Assembly: GCF_002796985.1 (NCBI RefSeq)
Contig: NZ_PEKX01000004.1
Location: forward strand, 248,073 to 312,072
Reading direction: 5' to 3'
From: Pseudomonas sp.
GTDB lineage: Bacteria > Pseudomonadota > Gammaproteobacteria > Pseudomonadales > Pseudomonadaceae
Length of the DNA: 64,000 nt
In this document: positions 17,110 through 24,550 of the stretch, piece by piece
Numbering within the stretch: the stretch's first letter is position 1
Layout of the letters: every line of letters begins with the position of its first letter
Notes under the pieces: model-generated
The model's input: only the letters and a program-made list of their open reading frames with translations
The model's database searches: none
What the model was told of the DNA's origin: nothing
Translations under genes and position numbers: made by a program

Positions 17110-19353
17110 TCACGCCTGCAATTGATTACCGATCGGCAAAGTACGGATACGTTTGCCGGTCGCCGCGAACAGCGCGTTGGCCAGTGCCGGCGCCAGGGGA
17201 GGAACGCCCGGTTCACCGACGCCGGTCGGCGGCTCGGCCGACGGCACGATGTGCACTTCCACTACCGGCATCTCATTGATGCGCAGGACCTGGAAGTCGT
17301 GGAAGTTGGACTGGTCGACCTTGCCGTCGGTAAGCGTGATGGCGCTGTGCAGCGCCGCCGACAGGGCGAAACCGATACCGCCTTCCATCTGCGCCTTGAT
17401 CACGTCCGGGTTGATCGCCAGGCCGCAATCCACCGCGCAGACCACGCGATCCACCTTGAAGCTCTTGTCTGCCTTGTAGGTCACTTCCACCACCTGGGCG
17501 ACGAAGCTGCCGAACGACTCGTGCACCGCGATGCCCCGGCCGCGCTGCTCGCCCTCCTTGCCCTTCGCCAGCGGTGCCAGCCAGTTCGCCCGCTGCGCCA
17601 CCAGCTCCAGCGCGCCGCGATGACGCGGGTGCTTCTCCAGCAGCTTGCGGCGGAACTGATACGGGTCCTGCCTGGCGGCAATGGCCGCTTCGTCGATCAG
17701 CGTCTCGGTGGAGAACGCCGTGTGGGTATGCCCCACCGAGCGCCACCACTGGGTCGGCACCGTGACGTTTTCCGCCAGCGCCTGCTCGATGCGCAGGTTG
17801 GGCACGGCATAAGGCAGGTCGTCCGCGCCCTCGACGGCGATCTTGTCGACACCGTCCTTGACCATGAACTTCTCGAACGGCGTGCCGACGATGAAGGATT
17901 GCCCCACCAGCCGCTGCTCCCAGCCCACCAGGTTGCCCTGGGCATCCACCGCCAGCCGTGCGCGGTGCAGGAAAGCCGGGCGGTAGTAACCGGCGCGGGT
18001 GTCGTCTTCGCGGGTCCAGACCATCTTGATCGGCACCTTCACGCCCTGCTCGCGGGCCGCCTTGGCGATGGCGACCGCCTCCAGCACGTAGTCCGAATGC
18101 GGATTGGCGCGGCGACCGAAGCTGCCGCCGGCATACAACTGGGTGATGCTCACCTGCTCGGGCGGCATGCCCAGTAGCTGCGCCACGGACATCTGGTCGC
18201 CGGTCTGCCACTGCTCGCCGTTCCAGATCTGGCAGCCGTCGTCCTTGAGGAACACCACGCAGTTCAGCGGCTCCATGGCGGCATGGGCGAGATAGGGGAA
18301 CTGGTATTCCGCCTCGATCAGGTGCGCCGGCTTCTCCAGCGCCTTTGCGATATCGCCTTCGTTGCGCGCCACCAGGCCGGGCTTGCTGGCCATGTCGCGG
18401 TACTGGGCAAAGATTTCCTGGCTGCCCATCTTGAAGGCCTTGCTCTCGTCCCACTCGACCTGCAGCGCGTCACGGCCCTGGCGCGCGGCCCAGGTATTCT
18501 TCGCCAGCACCGCGACGCCGGCGAAACGCCGCTCGCTGCCGGGGAACTGCACCACGTCGACCACACCGGGCACGGCCTTGGCCTTGCTCGCGTCGACTTT
18601 CGCCGGCACGCCGCCGAAGCGCGGCGGGTGGGCGACCACGGCCACCAGCATGTCGGGCAGGTGCACGTCCTGGGTGAACTGCGCGGTGCCGTCGGTCTTC
18701 GAGGGGCTGTCCTTGCGTGGCAGCTTCACCTGGCCGATCAGCTTGAAGTCCTTCGGGTCCTTGAGTTTTACCTCCGCTGGCACCGGTTGCTTCGCTGCCG
18801 CCTCGGCCAGTTCGCCGAAACCGGCCTTGCGCCCGGAAGCCGGATGGGTGACGACGCCGTCATGCACTTCGATCTGCTCGGCAGGCACCTTCCACTGCTC
18901 CGCCGCCGCCCCGACCAGCATGGCGCGGGCACTGGCGCCAGCCTTGCGCATCTGCTCGAAGGAGTTGGCCATGGCATTGCTGCCACCGGTGCCCTGCAGG
19001 TTGCCGAAGGCCAGGTTGGCGTAGCGCTTGGCGTCGGCCGGTGCGCCTTCGACTTGCACGTGGCTCCAGTCGGCGTCCAGTTCCTCGGCCACCAGGGTGG
19101 CCAGGCCGGTGTAGCTGCCCTGGCCCATTTCCACATGTTTGGCGATCACGGTGACGGTGCCGTCCGGGGCGATCCGTACGAAAGCGTTGGCCTCGAAATC
19201 GCTCGCCGCCTGGGCATCACCCAGCTTGCCCAGCAGCGGCGCGAAATAGATGCCCAGGGCCAGGCCGCCGGCGCCCCGCAGGAAGCTGCGGCGGCTGACG
19301 TTGAGGATGCTGCCGGGCTGCGCCGGCTGTTCGTCGGTACGGGGTTCGAGCAT
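17110..19353 (-). CDS. Molybdopterin-binding subunit of an IorB-type aldehyde/isoquinoline oxidoreductase (Tat-exported)
   Basis: Large subunit of a xanthine-dehydrogenase-family molybdenum hydroxylase, 747 residues from ATG 19353. A twin-arginine signal (SRRSFLRGAGGLALGIYF, about residues 20-37) shows export of the folded enzyme to the periplasm. Mo-cofactor segments include LYAGGSFGRRANPHSDY and TGVGEPGVPPLAPALANALF near the C-terminus (the GVGE Glu is the conserved active-site base). It pairs with the 2Fe-2S subunit gene 11 bases upstream; no FAD subunit gene exists, as is usual for isoquinoline oxidoreductase-like enzymes that pass electrons to a cytochrome. Substrate unknown: N-heterocycle or aldehyde. 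Confidence 0.88.
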   Translation of the reverse strand: MLEPRTDEQPAQPGSILNVSRRSFLRGAGGLALGIYFAPLLGKLGDAQAASDFEANAFVRIAPDGTVTVIAKHVEMGQGSYTGLATLVAEELDADWSHVQVEGAPADAKRYANLAFGNLQGTGGSNAMANSFEQMRKAGASARAMLVGAAAEQWKVPAEQIEVHDGVVTHPASGRKAGFGELAEAAAKQPVPAEVKLKDPKDFKLIGQVKLPRKDSPSKTDGTAQFTQDVHLPDMLVAVVAHPPRFGGVPAKVDASKAKAVPGVVDVVQFPGSERRFAGVAVLAKNTWAARQGRDALQVEWDESKAFKMGSQEIFAQYRDMASKPGLVARNEGDIAKALEKPAHLIEAEYQFPYLAHAAMEPLNCVVFLKDDGCQIWNGEQWQTGDQMSVAQLLGMPPEQVSITQLYAGGSFGRRANPHSDYVLEAVAIAKAAREQGVKVPIKMVWTREDDTRAGYYRPAFLHRARLAVDAQGNLVGWEQRLVGQSFIVGTPFEKFMVKDGVDKIAVEGADDLPYAVPNLRIEQALAENVTVPTQWWRSVGHTHTAFSTETLIDEAAIAARQDPYQFRRKLLEKHPRHRGALELVAQRANWLAPLAKGKEGEQRGRGIAVHESFGSFVAQVVEVTYKADKSFKVDRVVCAVDCGLAINPDVIKAQMEGGIGFALSAALHSAITLTDGKVDQSNFHDFQVLRINEMPVVEVHIVPSAEPPTGVGEPGVPPLAPALANALFAATGKRIRTLPIGNQLQA

Positions 19354-19364
19354 GACTTCAGTCC

Positions 19365-19823
19365 TCAAGCCAGGGTCTGGGCGGCGTCGTGGATGGCCGC
19401 GCGGATCCGCGCATAGGTGGCGCAACGGCAGATGTTGCCGCTCATGGCGGCGTCGATGTCGGCGTCGCTGGGCTGCTTGTTCGAAGCCAGCAGCGCGGTG
19501 GCCGACATGATCTGCCCGGACTGGCAGTAGCCGCACTGCACCACGTCGAGCTTGCGCCAGGCTTCCTGCACGGCCTTGCCGGCAGCCTGCTCGGCCACCG
19601 CCTCGATGGTGGTGATCTTCTTGCCGGCTACCGCCGCCAGCGGGGTAACGCAGGAGCGCGTCGGCTGGCCGTCGATATGCACGGTGCAGGCGCCGCACAG
19701 CGCCATGCCGCAGCCGTACTTGGTGCCGGTCAGCCCTGCAACGTCGCGTATGGCCCAGAGCAGCGGCATCTCGCCGGGGGCGTCGAGCTCGTGGTCCTTG
19801 CCATTCAGGTTCACGGTAATCAT
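19365..19823 (-). CDS. 2Fe-2S subunit of the IorAB-type molybdenum hydroxylase
   Basis: 152 residues from ATG 19823; a GTG at 19835 would add four residues (AGAGG lies 11 bases before the ATG). Two 2Fe-2S sites are visible: plant-type YGCGMALCGACTVHIDG (about 38-54) with the later Cys in RSCVTPL, and the C-terminal CGYCQSGQI ... GNICRCATY helical-domain site (about 97-138). Carries electrons from the Mo centre of the partner subunit. No signal peptide, so it probably rides out with the Tat-bearing subunit. Confidence 0.9.
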   Translation of the reverse strand: MITVNLNGKDHELDAPGEMPLLWAIRDVAGLTGTKYGCGMALCGACTVHIDGQPTRSCVTPLAAVAGKKITTIEAVAEQAAGKAVQEAWRKLDVVQCGYCQSGQIMSATALLASNKQPSDADIDAAMSGNICRCATYARIRAAIHDAAQTLA

Positions 19824-20019
19824 CAGGGATTTCACCTCTTCATGCGGGTGATGGAATGGAGGCGAAGCACAGCGGCTCCGACACGCAATGGATTCAGCCT
19901 AGGCGCAGGCGCCGGCAGGTGTCGCGACGATACGCGAGGAAGGCGCCGAGCGGTTTGCCTGGTTCTCTTGAGGCTTGCCTGATACTGCGCAGGGTGTGGT
20001 CTGTGCCGGCGGTGAGCTA

Positions 20020-20083
20020 TCGCGGACGGAGCCCGCTCCTACACGGTGGTTACCGGGAGCGTAGGAGCGGACTCCGTCCGCGA
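20020..20083. repeat. REP pair, GTAGGAGCGGAC family
   Basis: Inverted pair: reverse unit 20020-20042 and forward unit 20061-20083, 18 bases apart. It lies in the 350-base gap between the IorA-like gene and mexS, which holds nothing else but the mexS terminator. Confidence 0.88.
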
Positions 20084-20128
20084 TCTTTGCCAGGCCGCGC
20101 CGAGGCTCAGACACAGGTTCGCGCGCAC

Positions 20129-20154
20129 AAAAAAGCCACTCCGAAGAGTGGCTT
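20129..20154 (-). terminator. Rho-independent terminator after mexS
   Basis: Nine-bp stem AAGCCACTC / GAGTGGCTT with CGAA loop; on the minus strand the stem runs into TTTTTT. Lies 20 bases past the mexS stop. Confidence 0.88.
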
Positions 20155-20174
20155 TCTCGACTACGGATGACCGA

Positions 20175-21194
20175 TCACTCCGGCATCTTCATCACCACAC
20201 GGCCGCCGCCCGGGCAGGTTTCCATGTAGTAGTTGGCGTCGCGGTACTGGGCGAAGTCGAACACCCGGTCGATGCTCGGCTTGAGCAACTGGTCGGCGGT
20301 CATCTGGTTGATCGCGGTCAGCGCCCGTTGCACGGCTTCGTCGTTGCGGGTCAGGCCAATCTCCGGTTGCCCGGTGAAGTCCAGCACGCAGTGACGGTAG
20401 AACTGCAGGTGTTTCTTGAACGCCGCGCAGGCCGGGAAGGCTGCATCATTGCCGCCATTGATGCCGTACAGGATCAGCTTGCCGCGCTGCGCGGCCACGT
20501 CGCCCAGCAGTTTCATCTGCGGGCCGGCGCACTGGTCGAGGACGATCTCCACGCCTTCACCCTTGGTGAAGCGCTCGACTTCCAGCACCAGGTCCTGCTC
20601 CTCGGTGTAGATGATCTTGTCCGCCCCCAGGCCCTTGAGAAACTCGCGGGTTTCCTCGTGGCTGGTGGTGGCGATCACCTGAGCGCCGAGCGCCTTGGCC
20701 AGTTGCACCGCCTGCGGGGCGAGACAATGCCCGGCCTCGGTAATCAGCACGCGCTGGCCGGGCTTGATCTGCGCCAACTCCACCAGGGCGAAGTAGGAAT
20801 ACAGCAGGCCGGTATAGTGCACGGCGGCTTCGACCGGGCTCAGCACCTCGGGATAACGGGTCAGCGAGGTGCGCGGCACGATGACGTGGTCGCCCCAGGC
20901 CGGGTACAGGTTCGGCGAATTCGCCGGGAAACTGGCCACCGCCATGCCGGGCTCGAGGTCTTCCACGCCCTCGCCCACGGCTTCGACGATGCCGGAAAGT
21001 TCATAGCCGATGCCCGCCGGCAGCTTGGCCTGATCCGGGGCGAGGTTCTGCCGCCAGAGCACATCGCGCCAACTGACGCCCAGTGCCTGGGTACGGACCA
21101 GCACTTCACCCGGCCCCGGCTGCGGGGTCGGCATTTCCTCGATCTTCAGGACCGAGGCGTCACCGAACTGGTGGAAACGGATCATGCGGGACAT
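20175..21194 (-). CDS. mexS: MexS, zinc-independent quinone-oxidoreductase-like protein controlling MexT
   Basis: Medium-chain dehydrogenase/reductase family, 339 residues from ATG 21194 (MSRMIRFHQFG), with GCGAGG seven bases upstream. GroES-like domain first (GEVLVRTQALGVSWRDVLWR), then a Rossmann domain (TEAGHCLAPQAVQLAKALGA). Divergent from a MexT-type LysR gene followed by mexEF-oprN, exactly the P. aeruginosa order, and of the same length as MexS; hence the name. In P. aeruginosa loss of MexS raises MexEF-OprN through MexT, probably by altering an electrophile or redox signal. The preceding 25 residues of open frame are not part of the protein. Confidence 0.88.
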   Translation of the reverse strand: MSRMIRFHQFGDASVLKIEEMPTPQPGPGEVLVRTQALGVSWRDVLWRQNLAPDQAKLPAGIGYELSGIVEAVGEGVEDLEPGMAVASFPANSPNLYPAWGDHVIVPRTSLTRYPEVLSPVEAAVHYTGLLYSYFALVELAQIKPGQRVLITEAGHCLAPQAVQLAKALGAQVIATTSHEETREFLKGLGADKIIYTEEQDLVLEVERFTKGEGVEIVLDQCAGPQMKLLGDVAAQRGKLILYGINGGNDAAFPACAAFKKHLQFYRHCVLDFTGQPEIGLTRNDEAVQRALTAINQMTADQLLKPSIDRVFDFAQYRDANYYMETCPGGGRVVMKMPE

Positions 21195-21271
21195 CACATA
21201 CCTCGCCTTAGTAGTGCTCATAGCCACGGACTCTATCCGGGCTTTAGGGGTGACGCCACCGTTCACCATTG

Positions 21272-21295
21272 ATAATTGACATAAACGCCGATGAT
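21272..21295 (-). promoter_or_regulatory. Candidate MexT (nod) box before mexS
   Basis: Read on the minus strand: ATCA-N5-GTTTAT-N4-ATTAT. Compared with the MexT consensus as I remember it (ATCA-N5-GTCGAT-N4-ACYAT) the first block is perfect, the second matches 4 of 6 and the third 4 of 5. It ends 78 bases before the mexS start, a good place for a LysR activator. Confidence 0.6.
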
Positions 21296-21507
21296 TCGAG
21301 AAGCAGCAAAACCCTCGTACGACGTGGCCGCGAGGCTCTGCGCCGGGGCTGCCGAGGTCGCCTGGGCGATTGCACTCCTACAGCATCGGACCACACCGCC
21401 GTGGCGAGATTCTCATTAAAAAAGTGGAAATTGATCAAGGACTTATCTGACAGACTTGACTCAGGGCACGCTCGGCCCCACTTTTCCCCCATCGCCAGGG
21501 AGTCCCT

Positions 21508-22422
21508 ATGAACCGCAACGACCTCCGCAAGGTTGACCTCAACCTGTTGATCGTTTTCGAGACGCTGATGCATGAGCGCAGCGTGACCCGCGCCGCCGAG
21601 AAGCTGTTCCTCGGCCAGCCGGCGATCAGTGCGGCCCTGGCGCGCCTGCGCGGTCTGTTCGACGATCCGCTGTTCGTCCGCACCGGGCGCAGCATGGAGC
21701 CCACGGCGCGGGCGCAGGAAATCTTCGGCCACCTCTCGCCGGCGCTGGACTCCATCTCCACCGCCCTGAGCCGCGCCGCCGACTTCGACCCGGCCACCAG
21801 CAAGGCGGTGTTCCGCATCGGCCTGTCCGATGACGTGGAGTTCGGCCTGCTGCCACCGCTGCTGCGCCGCCTGCGTTCCGAAGCGCCGGGCATCACCCTG
21901 GTGGTGCGCCGCGCCAACTACCTGCTGATGCCGCAATTGCTGTCGTCCGGGGAAATCTCCGTAGGCGTGAGCTACACCGACGAGCTGCCGGCCAACGCCA
22001 AGCGCAAGACCCTGCGCCGCAGCACCTGGAAGATCCTGCGCGCCGACTCGATTCCCGGCGCGCTGACCCTCGATGACTACTGCGCGCGCCCGCACGCGCT
22101 GGTGTCCTATGCCGGCGACCTGGACGGCTTCGTCGACCAGACCCTCGCCGAGATGGACCGCAAGCGCCAGGTAGTGCTGGCCGTGCCGCAGTTCGTCGGC
22201 CTCGCCCAGTTGCTGGCCGGCACCGACATCATCGCCACCGTGCCCGAATACGTGGCCCTGGCCCTCACCGCCGCCGGCGGCCTGCGCGCCGAGGAGCCGC
22301 CCTTCCCCACGCGCCTGGCCGAGCTGTCCATGGTCTGGCGCGGCGCCCAGGACCAGGACCCGGCCGAGCGCTGGCTGCGCTCGCGCATCACCATGTTCGT
22401 GGGTGATCCGGACAGCCTTTGA
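21508..22422 (+). CDS. mexT: MexT, LysR-family activator of mexEF-oprN
   Basis: 304 residues, the length of functional MexT. N-terminal winged HTH (LMHERSVTRAAEKLFLGQPAISAALARL, about 20-47), then a substrate-binding domain with VFRIGLSDDVEFGLLP and VVRRANYLLMP. Sequence and location between mexS and mexE identify it. Activates mexEF-oprN and mexS, and in P. aeruginosa also affects quorum sensing and virulence. ATG 21508 follows AGGGAG. The site where PAO1-type strains carry an inactivating 8-bp duplication (CGGCCAGC) has a single copy here (21612-21619), so the protein is predicted to be full length. Confidence 0.93.
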   Translation: MNRNDLRKVDLNLLIVFETLMHERSVTRAAEKLFLGQPAISAALARLRGLFDDPLFVRTGRSMEPTARAQEIFGHLSPALDSISTALSRAADFDPATSKAVFRIGLSDDVEFGLLPPLLRRLRSEAPGITLVVRRANYLLMPQLLSSGEISVGVSYTDELPANAKRKTLRRSTWKILRADSIPGALTLDDYCARPHALVSYAGDLDGFVDQTLAEMDRKRQVVLAVPQFVGLAQLLAGTDIIATVPEYVALALTAAGGLRAEEPPFPTRLAELSMVWRGAQDQDPAERWLRSRITMFVGDPDSL

Positions 22423-22446
22423 CACCGCCCTACGTAACTTGACCTT

Positions 22447-23020
22447 GTAGGAGCGAGCTTGCTCGCGAACCCGCATGGCACGGTGCATGGGTTGAAATAC
22501 TTCGCGAGCAAGCTCGCTCCTACGAAGAGCCTCGTTGGCAGGGCCCCAGGGCGTAGGGCGCATAACCTGGAGCAGGTTATCCGCCGGCACCAACGCGGCG
22601 GATAACAGCCGGCGCGTTATCCGCCCTGCGTGACTCCCCCTGTAGGAGCGAGCTTGCTCGCGAACCCGCATGGCACGGTGCATGGGTTGAAATACTTCGC
22701 GAGCAAGCTCGCTCCTACGAAGAGCCTCGTTGGCAGGGCCCCAGGACGTAGGGCGCATAACCTGGAACAGGTTATCCGCCGGCAACGACGCGGCGGATAA
22801 CGCCCAAGGCGTTATCCGCCCTACGTGACTCCCCCTGTAGGAGCGAGCTTGCTCGCGAACCGCCCCAGCACCGGCGCCGCAGGAAAATCCGTTCGCGAGC
22901 AAGCTCGCTCCTACGAAGAGCTTCGTTGGCAGGGCCCCAGGGCGTAGGGCGCATAATCTGGAACAGGTTATCCGCCGGCAACGACGCGGCGGATAACGCC
23001 CAAGGCGTTATGCGCCCTAC
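22447..23020. repeat. 195-bp tandem repeat array made of two REP families
   Basis: Three consecutive units begin at 22447, 22642 and 22837, an exact 195-base period. Each holds (a) an inverted GTAGGAGCGAGC pair (22447-22469/22501-22523; 22642-22664/22696-22718; 22837-22859/22892-22914), (b) a linker with GAAGAGC and TCGTTGGCAGGGCCCCAG, and (c) a second palindrome running from GTAGGGCGCATAA to a GCCCTAC-type end (22553-22628, 22748-22824, 22944-23020). Units one and two are nearly identical; the third has a different REP spacer. No reading frame of interest. It fills most of the mexT-mexE gap. Confidence 0.93.
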
Positions 23021-23090
23021 GCGACGCCCTTCCGGGCAATCCCCGTGCCCACTCCTTCTATCTATTCGTACACATAGTGCAAAAGCATTT

Positions 23091-23114
23091 ATCACTGGGC
23101 GTGATAATCAAAAT
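23091..23114 (+). promoter_or_regulatory. Candidate MexT (nod) box before mexE
   Basis: ATCA-N5-CGTGAT-N4-AAAAT, a partial match to the remembered MexT consensus (first block perfect, GAT of the second block, 3 of 5 in the third). It ends 91 bases before the mexE start and lies just downstream of the repeat array, in an A+T-rich stretch. Confidence 0.5.
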
Positions 23115-23205
23115 CTGCTCGTTCGATTAGTTCCCAGGCGCCCCCTTGCGCAGACTCCGCTCCATCAGAAATCCCAAAACCAATTAGATCGCCGGAGTCT
23201 TTTCC

Positions 23206-24441
23206 ATGGAGCGAAATCTGAACACCTTGCGTATTCCGTTGGCGTTGGCCGCCGTGCTGGTTCTCAGCGCCTGCGGCAAGGGCCAGGAGGCGGCCCAGAA
23301 CATGGCCGCCCCCAAGGTCAGCGTGGCGGACGTCATCGAACAACCGATCAACGAATGGGACGAGTTCACCGGCCGCCTGGAGGCTCCGGAGTCCGTCGAA
23401 CTGCGCCCGCGCGTCTCCGGCTACATCGACCGCGTCGCCTTCCGTGAAGGCGCGCTGGTGAAGAAAGGCGACCTGCTGTTCCAGATCGACCCACGGCCGT
23501 TCCAGGCCGAGGTGCATCGCCTGGAAGCCCAGCTGCAACAGGCCCGCGCCAACCAGACCCGCACCGTCAACGAAGATGCTCGTGGCGTGCGCCTGCGCGC
23601 CACCAACGCCATTTCCGCGGAACTCGCCGACGCTCGCACCGCCGCCGCCACCGAGGCGAAAGCGGTGGTCGCCGCGACCCAGGCGGAGCTGGACAATGCC
23701 CGCCTGAACCTGTCGTTCACCCAGATCACCGCGCCCATCGACGGCCGCGTCTCGCGCGCCGAAGTCACAGCCGGCAACCTGGTGAACAGCGGCGAAAGCG
23801 TGCTGACCACCCTGGTCTCCACCGACAAGGTCTACGCCTACTTCGACGCCGACGAGCGCGTCTACCTCAAGTATGTCGACCTCGCCCGCAAGGGCGGCCC
23901 GGACGCCCGTGGCAGCAGCCCGGTGTACCTGGGCCTGACCGGCGAGGACGGTTTCCCCCACCAGGGCCGGCTGGACTTCCTCGACAACCAGGTCAACCCC
24001 AAGACCGGCACCATCCGTGGCCGCGCCGTGTTCGACAACGCCGCCAACCAGTTCACCCCCGGCCTTTACGCCCGCATCAAGCTGGTCGGCAGCGGCACCT
24101 ACCCCGCCGCGCTGATCAAGGACGAAGCGGTCGGCACGGACCTGGGCAAGAAATTCGTGCTGGTGCTCGACAAGGACAGCAAGGTGCAATACCGCGGCAT
24201 CGAGCTGGGCCCGAAACTCGAAGGTCTGCGCATCGTCCGCTCGGGCCTGGTGAAGGGTGACCGCATCGTCGTCAACGGCCTGCAACGGGTTCGCCCGGGT
24301 GCCCAGGTCGACGCCCAGGGCGTGGAGATGGCCAGCAAGGAAACCCTCGCCAACCTCGAAAGCCAGCGTCGCGCGCTGGAAAGCATCGAGGCGCCGAAGG
24401 TCGCCGAGAAATCCGCCAGGCCGGACGCGCCGCGCGGCTGA
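23206..24441 (+). CDS. mexE: MexE, periplasmic adaptor of the MexEF-OprN efflux pump
   Basis: Membrane-fusion protein joining MexF to OprN. 411 residues; lipoprotein signal with lipidated Cys at 23 (VLSAC). The domains follow the usual order: lipoyl half-motifs (VELRPRVSGYIDRV; APIDGRVSRAEVTAGNLV), a coiled-coil hairpin between them (about 95-165), then beta-barrel and membrane-proximal domains. Close to P. aeruginosa MexE throughout from memory. The pump exports chloramphenicol, fluoroquinolones, trimethoprim and quorum-sensing precursors in P. aeruginosa. Expression is expected to depend on MexT. Confidence 0.95.
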   Translation: MERNLNTLRIPLALAAVLVLSACGKGQEAAQNMAAPKVSVADVIEQPINEWDEFTGRLEAPESVELRPRVSGYIDRVAFREGALVKKGDLLFQIDPRPFQAEVHRLEAQLQQARANQTRTVNEDARGVRLRATNAISAELADARTAAATEAKAVVAATQAELDNARLNLSFTQITAPIDGRVSRAEVTAGNLVNSGESVLTTLVSTDKVYAYFDADERVYLKYVDLARKGGPDARGSSPVYLGLTGEDGFPHQGRLDFLDNQVNPKTGTIRGRAVFDNAANQFTPGLYARIKLVGSGTYPAALIKDEAVGTDLGKKFVLVLDKDSKVQYRGIELGPKLEGLRIVRSGLVKGDRIVVNGLQRVRPGAQVDAQGVEMASKETLANLESQRRALESIEAPKVAEKSARPDAPRG

Positions 24442-24472
24442 CCCCAACCCGTAATCCATGAACTGACGTACC

Positions 24473-24494
24473 AGGCCCTGTCCCACCAGGGCCT
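24473..24494 (+). promoter_or_regulatory. Intra-operon hairpin between mexE and mexF
   Basis: Perfect 8-bp stem AGGCCCTG / CAGGGCCT around TCCCAC in the 109-base mexE-mexF gap, with no T run. It may be an RNA-processing, attenuation or stability element that sets the MexE:MexF ratio. Confidence 0.45.
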
Positions 24495-24550
24495 TGGGTG
24501 ACCTTTGTCCCGGGTTTGGCGAACCGCAGCGTTCGCGACAGGAACCAGCC

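Noticed and set aside
19354..19698. N-terminal extension of the IorB-like protein up to 19698
   Set aside because: Extra residues only reread the 2Fe-2S subunit gene in another frame; the Tat signal fits a start at 19353.
22447..23020. CRISPR array
   Set aside because: Repeat period is 195 bases and the units themselves are nearly identical, with no unique spacers and no cas genes; REP palindromes explain it.
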